Assembly (NCBI GenBank): GCA_964346815.1
Contig: CAYFWF010000003.1
Coordinates: forward strand, 186,001 to 250,000
Direction of reading: 5' to 3'
Length of the DNA stretch: 64,000 nucleotides
Origin: CAYFWF01 sp964346815
Lineage (GTDB): Bacteria; Acidobacteriota; Aminicenantia; Aminicenantales; Aminicenantaceae
Shown: positions 7,392-15,746 of the stretch, in pieces
How the letters are laid out: every line of letters begins with the position of its first letter
How positions within the stretch are numbered: position 1 is the first letter of the stretch
The notes under the pieces: generated by a model
What the model saw: only the letters and a program-made list of their open reading frames with translations
What the model was told of the DNA's origin: nothing
Database searches by the model: none
Program-made: the position numbers and the translations under genes

Positions 7392-8857
7392 TCCGTGTCT
7401 CCTTTGCTAATTGAATACTGCAGAACTCCCTCGGTGTTGTAAACGGCGATCTCTTCAAATTCTTTTAAATGATCCAATATCTCACGGCCTCCCACGATCA
7501 TCACCACAGGAGTGTCCAGAGAATATTTTTTTCCCATGCGGGATACCATTTCTGAAGTGATGCGCATGATGTTTTCTTGATATCTTTCCCAATGGGCGCT
7601 ATCAAGATCAAAAGCCTGGATTTCAGAGATTTTCAGAGAGAGTTTATCGATTGTATCTATATTTAGAGGGAAATTTCCAATAAGGTACGATTTGGCCTGT
7701 TCAATTTCTTGGCTCGGGATTTGAGCTTTGGTGACCGCTTCTATTTCGCTGAGTATTTCTGAGAGGGCCTTGCCTATCACTTCGGTCCGGACTTTGGCCC
7801 TGATTAAAAACACACCACAGCTTTCGAAAAGTTGCATCTCACTGAACACATAATAAGCGTATCCCTTCGATTCTCTGAGGTGCATAAACAGTCTGCTGTT
7901 CGAAGTTCCTCCAATGACCTGGTTGAAAACAACAAAGGGAAAATAATCCGGGCTGGTTATGGGAAATATTGTGTTTCCCAAGTAAATCGTGGCATCTTTG
8001 GCATGAGGGAGGTTGATGAAGCCTATTTTGAATTCCTCTCTGGGTTCGAGAGATGGGACTGCAGAGTATGGTAAATCCTTTTTTTCCCAGGAACTTAGAT
8101 ATTGGCTCACTTTCCTGGAGGCTGTTTCAAGATTGATGTTTCCGGTAAGAACCAGCTTTGCATTGTTGGGAACGTAAAAGTCGGAAAAAAAAGAAACGAT
8201 GTTTTTTCGGTTCAAGTTTTTTATCACGCCCTGATTGAAGGCGAACTTTTTATAGGGATGATTCTCGAAGAGGACACGAAAGAGAACTCTTCTGGCTAAA
8301 AACTCAGGCTCCATATTCTGGCTTGCTAACGCATAGAACATCGTCCTCTGGACATTGGATATTTCATTGCGTGGAAAGGTTGGACGGAGAACCATCTCTG
8401 AGAGCACCATCAATGCCTTATCCAGATACTCCTCCAGAAAGGAGAGGGTGAAAATCGAATAGTCAGGAAAAATTTGGACCGTTAGATCACCTCCTATAGA
8501 TTCTATTCTTTCTTCGATATCTGAAGCAGATAGCATCACCGATCCTTTTGGCAGCATCCTGGCGGTCAGAGTGGCAAGCCCTGGAAGATCATCGGGGGAA
8601 GAGCTTTCTCCTGTCAGAATGATCAAGCGTATGCTGATGATGGGATGGTTTTCTCTGCGAACAACCGCGAGATCCAGTCCGTTGGTCAGTGAATGGGTTT
8701 CAATTACTGGAAGGGAAAATTCGGGATAAGGTTCGGGATAGGGGGGGGACCTGCGGAATCTTTCTTGTGCCGACAGAGAGGATGCTTGCGATAGCAGCGT
8801 AAAGAAAAGCAGAGGAAGGGCCAATCGGGAGAGATAAGAGATCTTGTTCAGCCTCAT
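7388..8857 (-). CDS. M16-family peptidase, non-zinc-binding (R/Y type) subunit
   Basis: This 489-aa protein has a signal peptide (about 1-30) and two tandem M16 domains. No HxxEH zinc motif occurs at the expected place, which reads P-G-L-A-T-L-T-A-R-M. The C-terminal half keeps the S-R-L-F-x-x-L-R-E-S-K-G-Y-A-Y pattern, with the Arg and Tyr that contact substrate in M16 pairs. It therefore looks like the non-catalytic partner of the upstream M16 protein, overlapping it by 4 nt. Export to the periplasm is expected. Such pairs degrade peptides, but this pair's zinc site is also altered (see 8854-10209). Confidence 0.85.
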   Translation of the reverse strand: MRLNKISYLSRLALPLLFFTLLSQASSLSAQERFRRSPPYPEPYPEFSLPVIETHSLTNGLDLAVVRRENHPIISIRLIILTGESSSPDDLPGLATLTARMLPKGSVMLSASDIEERIESIGGDLTVQIFPDYSIFTLSFLEEYLDKALMVLSEMVLRPTFPRNEISNVQRTMFYALASQNMEPEFLARRVLFRVLFENHPYKKFAFNQGVIKNLNRKNIVSFFSDFYVPNNAKLVLTGNINLETASRKVSQYLSSWEKKDLPYSAVPSLEPREEFKIGFINLPHAKDATIYLGNTIFPITSPDYFPFVVFNQVIGGTSNSRLFMHLRESKGYAYYVFSEMQLFESCGVFLIRAKVRTEVIGKALSEILSEIEAVTKAQIPSQEIEQAKSYLIGNFPLNIDTIDKLSLKISEIQAFDLDSAHWERYQENIMRITSEMVSRMGKKYSLDTPVVMIVGGREILDHLKEFEEIAVYNTEGVLQYSISKGDTE

Positions 8858-10209
8858 TTTATTTTGATGTCCAGAATGATTCTGTCGTCATTAAAATATT
8901 TATTGACTGTTCGAAGAACATCCATGTCTGTTACCGAAAGATATCGGGCAAGTTCGGATGGCCAAACCTTCACGTTCTCCATTTCGAGCGACTTTTCGGC
9001 CAGGAAAATCGCTTTATCCAAAATGGTTGTGTACTGACGAAAATAGGACATTTTAAAAATGTTTTTTGATTTATCCAGTTCTTGTTCAGGGACAGGGGTT
9101 GTTTTGAGCTTGTTGATCTCCGAGAAAACGGCTTTTTGACTGCGCTCTCTCATGATCTCATTGTTGATCCGCACATGGATTTTGAATGCGGAATAGCCTG
9201 CCTTGTTTTCTATGCCTCCACTCAGAAATATGGCAGTTCTGTCTTTTTCAATAAGCTTTTTCCGGAGGCGGGATGTTTCTCCCTTCAAGAGAATATATTC
9301 CGTTATAACCAGCGGGTAATAGTCTTCCGAATAAGGCGGGGCAGTCCGATATCCCACATAATAGCCAGGATATGTAGCCAAAGGATTGATCACGGACTGG
9401 ACCGTATTTCCAATATTCTCGAGATCCCCCGAGTCGAGAGGAGAGAGGTCATTTCCTCTCGGAATAGTCGAGAAATATTTTTCTACGAGCTGCTGGACCT
9501 TATTTTTGTCGATATTGCCTGCAATAGAAAGCACAGCGTTGTTGGGCGTGTAGAAAGTTGAATAGAAATCAATGACATCCTCGACCGTGATTTCTCTAAT
9601 ATCTGAGATCGTTCCTAGAACAGGATGACTGTATTTGAAGTCTGGGAACAAAAGCCGGTCAAAAGACCAGGAACTTTCAAGATAGGGATTCGCATCTTTC
9701 CTGATTTGCAGATCTTCAATAAGGGAATTTTTGATTCTCTCAACGTTTGAGGCGTTGATGTTGAGGGAATTCATCCTGTCAGATTCGAGCCACAGGACCA
9801 GCGCCAGTTGATTGGATGGGACAGTTTGGTAAAAAATGGTTTTGTTTTCCGTGGTGACCGCGTTCAATATTCCGCCGATTTTCTGGAGGAAACTGATGTG
9901 CTGCATTTGCCCGACATTCCTCGAACCTTGAAACATCAGATTTTCCAGCAAATGAGCCAAGCCTGATTTTCCAGGCTGTTCATGGATAGAACCCACTTGG
10001 TAGGCCATAACTACAGATACAATCGGCAAAGAATAATCTTCGGAAAGAATCACACGGAGGCCATTCTTTAAGGTAGACTCTGTAACGGGGAAGGGAGGTT
10101 TTTCGGCTGTCTGGAAACCGGAGGCATTGAGCCAAAGAATCCCTATACAGAAAATCAGTTTAAGGAAAGGGATTTTTCTTCTGGCTGCTCGTGAATAGGG
10201 TAAATACAT
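8854..10209 (-). CDS. M16-family peptidase with altered zinc motif (HLLEN)
   Basis: This 451-aa insulinase-family protein has an N-terminal hydrophobic signal or anchor (about 12-30). The zinc motif that should read H-x-x-E-H is H86-L-L-E89-N90: the second histidine codon is AAT (Asn). The distal ligand Glu165, 76 residues after Glu89, is kept. The protein lacks the R/Y pair found in its downstream partner, so it occupies the slot of the catalytic subunit. Loss of one zinc ligand predicts weak or no proteolysis, or another metal geometry. The start codon is 120 nt from metK, which is transcribed the other way. It is the first gene of the M16-M16-ftcD-THEP1 operon. Confidence 0.85.
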   Translation of the reverse strand: MYLPYSRAARRKIPFLKLIFCIGILWLNASGFQTAEKPPFPVTESTLKNGLRVILSEDYSLPIVSVVMAYQVGSIHEQPGKSGLAHLLENLMFQGSRNVGQMQHISFLQKIGGILNAVTTENKTIFYQTVPSNQLALVLWLESDRMNSLNINASNVERIKNSLIEDLQIRKDANPYLESSWSFDRLLFPDFKYSHPVLGTISDIREITVEDVIDFYSTFYTPNNAVLSIAGNIDKNKVQQLVEKYFSTIPRGNDLSPLDSGDLENIGNTVQSVINPLATYPGYYVGYRTAPPYSEDYYPLVITEYILLKGETSRLRKKLIEKDRTAIFLSGGIENKAGYSAFKIHVRINNEIMRERSQKAVFSEINKLKTTPVPEQELDKSKNIFKMSYFRQYTTILDKAIFLAEKSLEMENVKVWPSELARYLSVTDMDVLRTVNKYFNDDRIILDIKIK

Positions 10210-10252
10210 GTGAGTTCTAAAAATAACATAAAAAAGATTTCAAATTCAAATG

Positions 10253-10281
10253 TTGAAAGGGCCCTCGATTTGTGTTAATTA
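10253..10281 (+). promoter_or_regulatory. Candidate promoter of metK-ahcY
   Basis: TTGAAA (10253-10258) and TAATTA (10276-10281) are 17 bp apart, with a TG one base before the -10 (extended -10). An inverted repeat TTTCAA-N9-TTGAAA (10238-10258) overlaps the -35. The leader of about 35 nt is too short for a known SAM riboswitch. Confidence 0.35.
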
Positions 10282-10324
10282 ATATGCCTTTCGCGATTTA
10301 AGACTCTCAGTGAGGAGGCTGATC

Positions 10325-11491
10325 ATGAGTAAAGAAGGAAAGCATTTTTTTACATCAGAATCTGTGACTGAGGGGCATCCAGATAAGATATGTGACCAGA
10401 TATCGGATGCGATACTCGATGATCTTATCAGTCAGGACCCCAACAGCCGGGTGGCCTGCGAAGCCTTGGTAACCACAGGGCTGGTTTTCATAGCTGGAGA
10501 AATAACCAGCGAAGGATACTGTGAATTCCAGAAGGTCGTCAGGGAAACGGTGAAGGAGCTCGGCTATAACGATGCGAAATATGGATTCGATTATGAGACC
10601 TGTGCTGTCGTTTCATCCATACACGAACAATCGGCTGATATTGCATTGGGTGTTGATGAGACCATCGATCATGCGCAGGGCGCTGGCGACCAAGGCCTTA
10701 TGTTCGGTTATGCCTGCAGCGAAACCGATGAGATGATGCCTCTGCCTATCATGATAGCCCATAAATTGGTAAAGCGGCTGTCCCAGGTTCGCAAGGAGAC
10801 GATCTTGGATTATTTGAGACCGGATGGAAAGTCACAGGTCACTATAGAATATGAAGGGCATATCCCTCGGAGAATTGATGCCATTGTCATTGCGGCCCAA
10901 CATCACTCGGGGGTAAATATGAATACCCTGCGGGAAGAAATCAACAGACATGTTATCCGGGAAGTCGTTCCTCCGGATTTATTGGACAAAGATACCAAAA
11001 TTTATATAAATGAGACTGGCCGGTTCGAACAGGGCGGTCCTCTCGCTGATACCGGATTGACAGGACGAAAAATCATCGTGGATACCTATGGAGGAGTAGG
11101 GAGCCATGGAGGCGGATGTTTCTCAGGAAAGGATCCCTCGAAGGTAGACCGTTCAGGCTCCTATATGGCGCGTTACATCGCTAAGAATATGGTTGCAGCA
11201 GGGATTGCATCCAAACTCGAGGTTCAGATAGCCTATGCCATTGGCGTGGCCCATCCTGTATCCATCCTGGTCGATTCATTCGGGACGGCAAAAATTTCTG
11301 AAGATAGAATAAAAGAATTGATCGATGAGCATTTTCAGCTCTCTCCTAAGGCGATGATCCAGAGTCTGGATCTGCTGCGTCCTATTTACAAAAAAACAGC
11401 CTGTTATGGACATTTTGGACGATCCGAAGAAGATTTCACCTGGGAGAAAACAGATAAGGCAGAAATATTGAGAAGAGCGGCTGGCCTTTAA
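10325..11491 (+). CDS. metK: S-adenosylmethionine synthetase
   Basis: This 388-aa enzyme makes SAM from methionine and ATP. Characteristic segments are visible: S-V-T-E-G-H-P-D-K-I-C-D-Q near the start, G-A-G-D-Q-G-L-M-F-G-Y-A in the middle and G-G-G-C-F-S-G-K-D-P-S-K-V-D-R-S in the last third. GAGGAG lies 7 nt before the ATG at 10325, which fixes the start; an in-frame GTG at 10310 overlaps that site and is unlikely. ahcY follows after 68 nt on the same strand, forming a SAM-cycle operon. Confidence 0.96.
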   Translation: MSKEGKHFFTSESVTEGHPDKICDQISDAILDDLISQDPNSRVACEALVTTGLVFIAGEITSEGYCEFQKVVRETVKELGYNDAKYGFDYETCAVVSSIHEQSADIALGVDETIDHAQGAGDQGLMFGYACSETDEMMPLPIMIAHKLVKRLSQVRKETILDYLRPDGKSQVTIEYEGHIPRRIDAIVIAAQHHSGVNMNTLREEINRHVIREVVPPDLLDKDTKIYINETGRFEQGGPLADTGLTGRKIIVDTYGGVGSHGGGCFSGKDPSKVDRSGSYMARYIAKNMVAAGIASKLEVQIAYAIGVAHPVSILVDSFGTAKISEDRIKELIDEHFQLSPKAMIQSLDLLRPIYKKTACYGHFGRSEEDFTWEKTDKAEILRRAAGL

Positions 11492-11559
11492 GCATTCTTG
11501 AAGACAGTGAAGTCTCAAATCGGAAAAGGTTCAAGAATAGTGATATCCAGGAGAGAAAA

Positions 11560-12828
11560 ATGGAGAGAATCATGGAGCATGACGTAAAAGACCTCCAACT
11601 GGCAAAAAAAGGTAAACTGAGGATGGAATGGGCCGGGAGATTCATGCCCGTACTTTCGTCTATTAAGAAAAATTTTGCCAAGGATAAACCCTTGAAAGGC
11701 GCTAAAATTTCGGCCTGTTTACATGTCACCAGTGAAACAGGAAACCTGATGGAAGCGCTGAAGCTCGGAGGCGCCGATGTCCGACTCGCCGCATCCAATC
11801 CTTTGAGCACCCAGGATGATGTGGCAGCGGCGCTGGTTAAGAATTACGGTATCCCTGTATTTGCCATAAAAGGAGAAGACAATAAAACCTATTACCGTCA
11901 TATCCATCAGGCCTTGGACCACTCCCCTCACATCACGATGGATGACGGGGCCGATTTGGTATGCAGCATTCATTCAGAAAGGAAAGAGCTGTTTTCTACG
12001 GTGCTCGGAGGAACAGAAGAGACGACCACAGGTGTCATCCGTTTAGAAAGTATGGCTGATGCTCAAGTTCTACAATATCCCATCATCGCTGTGAATGATG
12101 CGAACACGAAACATCTTTTCGATAATCGTTATGGCACTGGACAGAGCACTATAGACGGCATTCTCAGGGCAACGAACATTCTGTTGGCCGGTTTAAATTT
12201 TGTCGTCGTGGGTTATGGATGGTGCGGACGCGGCGTCTCCATAAGAGCGAGGGGAGCCGGAGCAAAAGTGATCATCTGTGAGGTCGATCCTTTGCGTGCA
12301 TTGGAAGCTGTAATGGATGGCTTTCAGGTTATGGGATTGAAGGAGGCCTCTAAAATCGGGGATGTGTTCGTTACGGTAACCGGCGATAAAAATGTTATCA
12401 CTCAGGATCATTTTTTGAAGATGAAGGATGGTGCGGTCGTGGCAAACTCAGGACACTTCAACGTGGAAATCGATATTCCTTCTCTGGAAAAGCTGAGTGC
12501 CAAGAAAAGAAAGATCAGAGATTATGTTGAAGAATATACCTTGAAGAATGGAAAGAAGATTTATCTGCTGGGCGAGGGCCGTTTGATAAACCTGGCTGCC
12601 GCTGAAGGCCATCCTGCAGTGGTAATGGACATGAGTTTTGCAAATCAAGCGTTATGCATGCCGTATCTCTATCAGCAGGCTCAAACGTTGAAGAAAAAAG
12701 TCTATTCGGTCCCTAAGGAAATCGATGAAGAAATTGCCTCCATGAAACTCAAATCCATGGGAATCAAAATAGACAAGCTGACCCCCGAACAGAAAAAGTA
12801 TCTCGCTGCATGGGATGAGGGAACCTAG
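11560..12828 (+). CDS. ahcY: Adenosylhomocysteinase
   Basis: This 422-aa NAD-dependent enzyme splits S-adenosylhomocysteine into adenosine and homocysteine, removing the inhibitor left by SAM-dependent methylation. Visible signatures are C-L-H-V-T-S-E-T-G near residue 50, the N-D-A-N-T-K-H-L-F-D-N-R-Y-G-T-G-Q-S substrate loop and the NAD fold V-V-V-G-Y-G-W-C-G-R-G. The C-terminus is Y-L-A-A-W-D-E-G-T rather than the classical K-P-x-x-Y-R-Y tail, as in many bacterial and archaeal members. AGGAG precedes the ATG by 7 nt. Its TAG stop abuts the stop codon of the convergent TPR gene with no intervening base. Confidence 0.95.
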   Translation: MERIMEHDVKDLQLAKKGKLRMEWAGRFMPVLSSIKKNFAKDKPLKGAKISACLHVTSETGNLMEALKLGGADVRLAASNPLSTQDDVAAALVKNYGIPVFAIKGEDNKTYYRHIHQALDHSPHITMDDGADLVCSIHSERKELFSTVLGGTEETTTGVIRLESMADAQVLQYPIIAVNDANTKHLFDNRYGTGQSTIDGILRATNILLAGLNFVVVGYGWCGRGVSIRARGAGAKVIICEVDPLRALEAVMDGFQVMGLKEASKIGDVFVTVTGDKNVITQDHFLKMKDGAVVANSGHFNVEIDIPSLEKLSAKKRKIRDYVEEYTLKNGKKIYLLGEGRLINLAAAEGHPAVVMDMSFANQALCMPYLYQQAQTLKKKVYSVPKEIDEEIASMKLKSMGIKIDKLTPEQKKYLAAWDEGT

Positions 12829-13587
12829 CTATTTCAGGACTTTGAGATATTCGTTAATTTTATCCCTGATTTCTTGATCTTTCACCTGAGGATAGATTTT
12901 TTCGAAGATCATTTTAGCGTCTTCCCGTCGGTCGTCTTTAAAATAAGCCACAGCGAGGTTGTAATTGAGATTGATGTCTTGAGGGTTAATCCGCAAAGCT
13001 TTCCTGTAACTCTCGATAGCCTCTTTGATACGTCCGAGTCTTTCGAGCAAAATACCTCTCAGGTTGAGAGACATAACCATGCGGCTGTTTATTTCGATGG
13101 ATTTTTCGACCAGTTGAAGAGCCTCTTCATTTTTGTCCTGAGCGAGATAGAGTCTGGCTAGATTGTAATAGGGAAGTTCGCGTGATTTATATGTTTCGTC
13201 GGCTATAGCCTTTCTGAATTCATCCTCGGCTTTGTCCAACAAACCCAATTCTTGGTAGACAGAACCCAAATAATTTCTTGCCTCTGTAAAGTTGGGATTC
13301 ACCTGTAGACACTTCTCGAAATAGGCCACAGCACTCTGAAACTCTCCTTGCATGAAATTGGTGAGTCCGAGCGCATTCAAAGCGAGATAGAAGTTAGGCC
13401 TGAGAGTTAAAGCTCTGTTGAAGTGCTTGATCGCTTCATCATAGTTTCCGTTTTGCAGATAGACCAGTCCGATGTTGTATTGATATTGCGGGTCGTTGGC
13501 TCTTTGTTTTTGCAGTTTCTGTTGACTTGAAGCGCAGAGCGTCAGCATCATCGAGATAAGCAAGATCGAAGGAATTTTATATTTCAT
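12829..13587 (-). CDS. Tetratricopeptide repeat protein, probable lipoprotein
   Basis: This 252-aa protein has an N-terminal signal segment ending M-M-L-T-L-C-A-S-S, a weak lipobox, and then at least five TPR units. One typical unit reads Y-N-I-G-L-V-Y-L-Q-N-G-N-Y-D-E-A-I-K-H-F. TPR proteins are scaffolds for protein contacts, here probably at a membrane facing the periplasm. GAGGAG six nt before the ATG at 13587 fixes the start, which overlaps the end of gpsA by 11 nt. It is the last gene of the rimO-to-gpsA operon. In some bacteria PilF/PilW-like TPR lipoproteins have this layout, but no pilus gene is nearby. Confidence 0.8.
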   Translation of the reverse strand: MKYKIPSILLISMMLTLCASSQQKLQKQRANDPQYQYNIGLVYLQNGNYDEAIKHFNRALTLRPNFYLALNALGLTNFMQGEFQSAVAYFEKCLQVNPNFTEARNYLGSVYQELGLLDKAEDEFRKAIADETYKSRELPYYNLARLYLAQDKNEEALQLVEKSIEINSRMVMSLNLRGILLERLGRIKEAIESYRKALRINPQDINLNYNLAVAYFKDDRREDAKMIFEKIYPQVKDQEIRDKINEYLKVLK

Positions 13588-14605
13588 CTTGGTCTCCTCT
13601 GATGGTTTTGAATTCATTCTTGAGTTCTCTAGACATCAGTTCCTGGAAGGCTTTTCTGGGATTTTTTCTTTCATACAAAATACGATAGACCTGTTCGCTT
13701 ATCGGCATTTCGATTTCTTCCCTTCTGGATAGTTGATGGACTGAAAGGGTGGTTGGAATTCCTTCGGCAATCATTTTCATGCCTGAAACAATCTCTTCCA
13801 ATTTTTTTCCCTTTCCCAGTTCGCAACCCACGAAGCGGTTTCGGCTCAATTTCCCTGTGCAGGTGAGTACAAGATCGCCGATACCTGCGAGGCCGGCATA
13901 GGTTTCCAATCTTGCTCCGAGCTTTATCCCTAAACGAGTCATTTCTGCCAGGCCTCGAGTGACAAGGCCTGCCATAGAGTTGCTGCCAAAACCGAAACTA
14001 TCCGAAATTCCGGTTGCGATCGCAATGACATTTTTGCAGGCCCCCGCGAGTTCCACTCCGATTATATCGGTAGAGCTGTAGGCACGGAAATAAAGGCCTG
14101 AAACAAAGGTCTGGACTTCTTTTGCCAGTTGGATGTCTTTAGAGGCCACCACGACCACAGTGGGATGAGACTCTGATACTTCTCGTGCAAAACTTGGCCC
14201 TGAAAGAACAGCAAGGCGCGGCGTAAAAAAGGGAGTGAAGACATCTTCCATAACCTCGCTCATCCTCTTCAGAGTGTTCTCTTCGATTCCTTTGGTCAAA
14301 CTCACGATGATTTGCTTGGCGGATAGTGAGGGGGCAAGCTTTTCATATATGTTCCGGCAAAATCGAGAGGGAACAGCGATGAAAACGATGTCTGCATCTT
14401 CGACAGCTCGATCCAGCCTCCCAAAAAAGGACACAGAAGGAGGAAAAGCAATTCCAGGAAGGAACAGCCTGTTCTCTCCGGTGTTCTTAATTTCTTGGTA
14501 AATCTCTTCCTCTTTTATCCAGAGTTTTGTGTCAATGTGCAGGCGCCCTAGATGGACTGCGAAAGCGCTTCCCCAGGAGCCGCCTCCGATTATAGCGGCC
14601 TTCAT
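13577..14605 (-). CDS. gpsA: Glycerol-3-phosphate dehydrogenase [NAD(P)+]
   Basis: This 342-aa enzyme reduces dihydroxyacetone phosphate to sn-glycerol-3-phosphate, the backbone for phospholipids. The NAD fold begins A-A-I-I-G-G-G-S-W-G-S-A-F-A at residue 3. The family motifs L-T-K-G-I-E-E-N, G-P-S-F-A-R-E-V and G-A-C-K-N-V-I-A-I-A (catalytic Lys) are intact. The frame is open for another 105 codons upstream, but that part is an out-of-phase reading of plsY. The ATG at 14605 overlaps the plsY stop by 4 nt (ATGA), so the two are translationally coupled: GpsA supplies the substrate that PlsY acylates. Confidence 0.94.
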   Translation of the reverse strand: MKAAIIGGGSWGSAFAVHLGRLHIDTKLWIKEEEIYQEIKNTGENRLFLPGIAFPPSVSFFGRLDRAVEDADIVFIAVPSRFCRNIYEKLAPSLSAKQIIVSLTKGIEENTLKRMSEVMEDVFTPFFTPRLAVLSGPSFAREVSESHPTVVVVASKDIQLAKEVQTFVSGLYFRAYSSTDIIGVELAGACKNVIAIATGISDSFGFGSNSMAGLVTRGLAEMTRLGIKLGARLETYAGLAGIGDLVLTCTGKLSRNRFVGCELGKGKKLEEIVSGMKMIAEGIPTTLSVHQLSRREEIEMPISEQVYRILYERKNPRKAFQELMSRELKNEFKTIRGDQDEI

Positions 14606-15192
14606 CGAACTCTCTCTCCCAGTTTTCTTTCGTTTCCTTTGATCAGACGTTGGATATTTCCTGCATGTCGGAAAGCAATCAAAAGAAATACTGCGAATCC
14701 TAAAAGAGTTTTTTCGGTATCGCCCTGGATAATAAAGATGGCGAAGGGCAGGCTCAGCATGGCCAGGATAGATCCGAGAGAGACATAACGAGTCAACAGG
14801 ATTACCAGAAAAAAAATGGCGATGGCAATCAATAAGGACTTTACGGCTAATGCTGAAAAAACCCCCACCGCCGTTGCCACTCCCTTTCCTCCTTTGAACT
14901 TGATATAAACCGGATAACAATGACCGAATACAGCTAAAAATCCGCAGAGAAGAGCAAAATTTTTATCTGGAAAGAGCTGCATGGCAAGAAATACAGGCAA
15001 AAATCCTTTCAGAATGTCCCCGAGAATCACGGGGAGAGCAAAAATCCATCCTTTAAGTCGGAGAACATTCGTGGCCCCAGTACTGTGGCTTCCGAAGTTC
15101 CGGATGTCTTTTTTTTCGGAAACTGAAAACAAAATATATCCAGTAGGAAATGAACCAAAGAGATAAGAAAAGAGGGCAAAGAGTATCTTCAT
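14602..15192 (-). CDS. plsY: Acyl-phosphate:glycerol-3-phosphate acyltransferase PlsY
   Basis: This 196-aa membrane enzyme transfers a fatty acyl group from acyl-phosphate to glycerol-3-phosphate, the first step of phospholipid synthesis. All three motifs are canonical: S-Y-L-F-G-S-F-P-T-G-Y (about 8-18), G-S-H-S-T-G-A-T-N-V-L-R (about 34-45) and G-H-C-Y-P-V-Y-I-K-F-K-G-G-K-G-V-A-T (about 90-107). It overlaps thpR upstream and gpsA downstream by 4 nt each. This is the housekeeping copy; the divergent paralogue lies at 264-857. Confidence 0.94.
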   Translation of the reverse strand: MKILFALFSYLFGSFPTGYILFSVSEKKDIRNFGSHSTGATNVLRLKGWIFALPVILGDILKGFLPVFLAMQLFPDKNFALLCGFLAVFGHCYPVYIKFKGGKGVATAVGVFSALAVKSLLIAIAIFFLVILLTRYVSLGSILAMLSLPFAIFIIQGDTEKTLLGFAVFLLIAFRHAGNIQRLIKGNERKLGERVR

Positions 15193-15746
15193 TCGAGTTC
15201 AAACTCCGAAAGCTTGGTGTATTCAGCCCCGGTTGGCTTTAGAGTGCTTAGAAAGAGAGTGATTCGATTCACTGTCATGTCACCGAAATCTCTCTCTTTG
15301 TTCTTCTCTAACAGAGAGAGGACGGATTCAATATGATAAGGGATCTTGACCCTTCCCAGGGTCAAATGGGGATGGTACTTCCTCTGCTCTCTGGAATATT
15401 GAAGTCTTTCTAATTCATTTTCGAGCCTGGACTGAATCTCCAGCAGCGGTTTGTTTTCCTTGATGCCTATCCACAGGACCCGCGGATATTTTTTTCCTGG
15501 AGGGAAAGTCCCTGTTCCCTTAAAACCGAGCGGAAAAGGACGATGTCGGTCGGCAATTTTCTTCAAGACAGACTCCACTTCTGCCTTCTTTTCTTCATTG
15601 ATATCACCCATAAATTTTAATGTGAGGTGCATACCCGGCGGCTTGATCCATTTTATGTGTCTATCACTTCTGTCCAATTCTCGGATGAATTCGGAGATAG
15701 TTTTTTTGATCCCTTCATCAAGGTCTATGGCGATAAATGTTCTCAT
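15189..15746 (-). CDS. thpR: RNA 2',3'-cyclic phosphodiesterase (2H family)
   Basis: This 185-aa 2H phosphoesterase carries the two diagnostic motifs, H-L-T-L-K-F-M-G (about residue 40) and H-P-H-L-T-L-G-R-V (about residue 124). ThpR/LigT proteins open 2',3'-cyclic phosphates on RNA ends and can ligate tRNA halves in vitro. It overlaps cinA and plsY by 4 nt each. The cinA-thpR pairing is common in bacteria (established knowledge) and links it to RNA or nucleotide repair rather than lipid metabolism. Confidence 0.9.
   Translation of the reverse strand: MRTFIAIDLDEGIKKTISEFIRELDRSDRHIKWIKPPGMHLTLKFMGDINEEKKAEVESVLKKIADRHRPFPLGFKGTGTFPPGKKYPRVLWIGIKENKPLLEIQSRLENELERLQYSREQRKYHPHLTLGRVKIPYHIESVLSLLEKNKERDFGDMTVNRITLFLSTLKPTGAEYTKLSEFELE

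Noticed and set aside
10210..10324. SAM riboswitch upstream of metK
   Set aside because: The predicted leader is under 50 nt and shows no multi-helix core; the region reads as divergent promoters.
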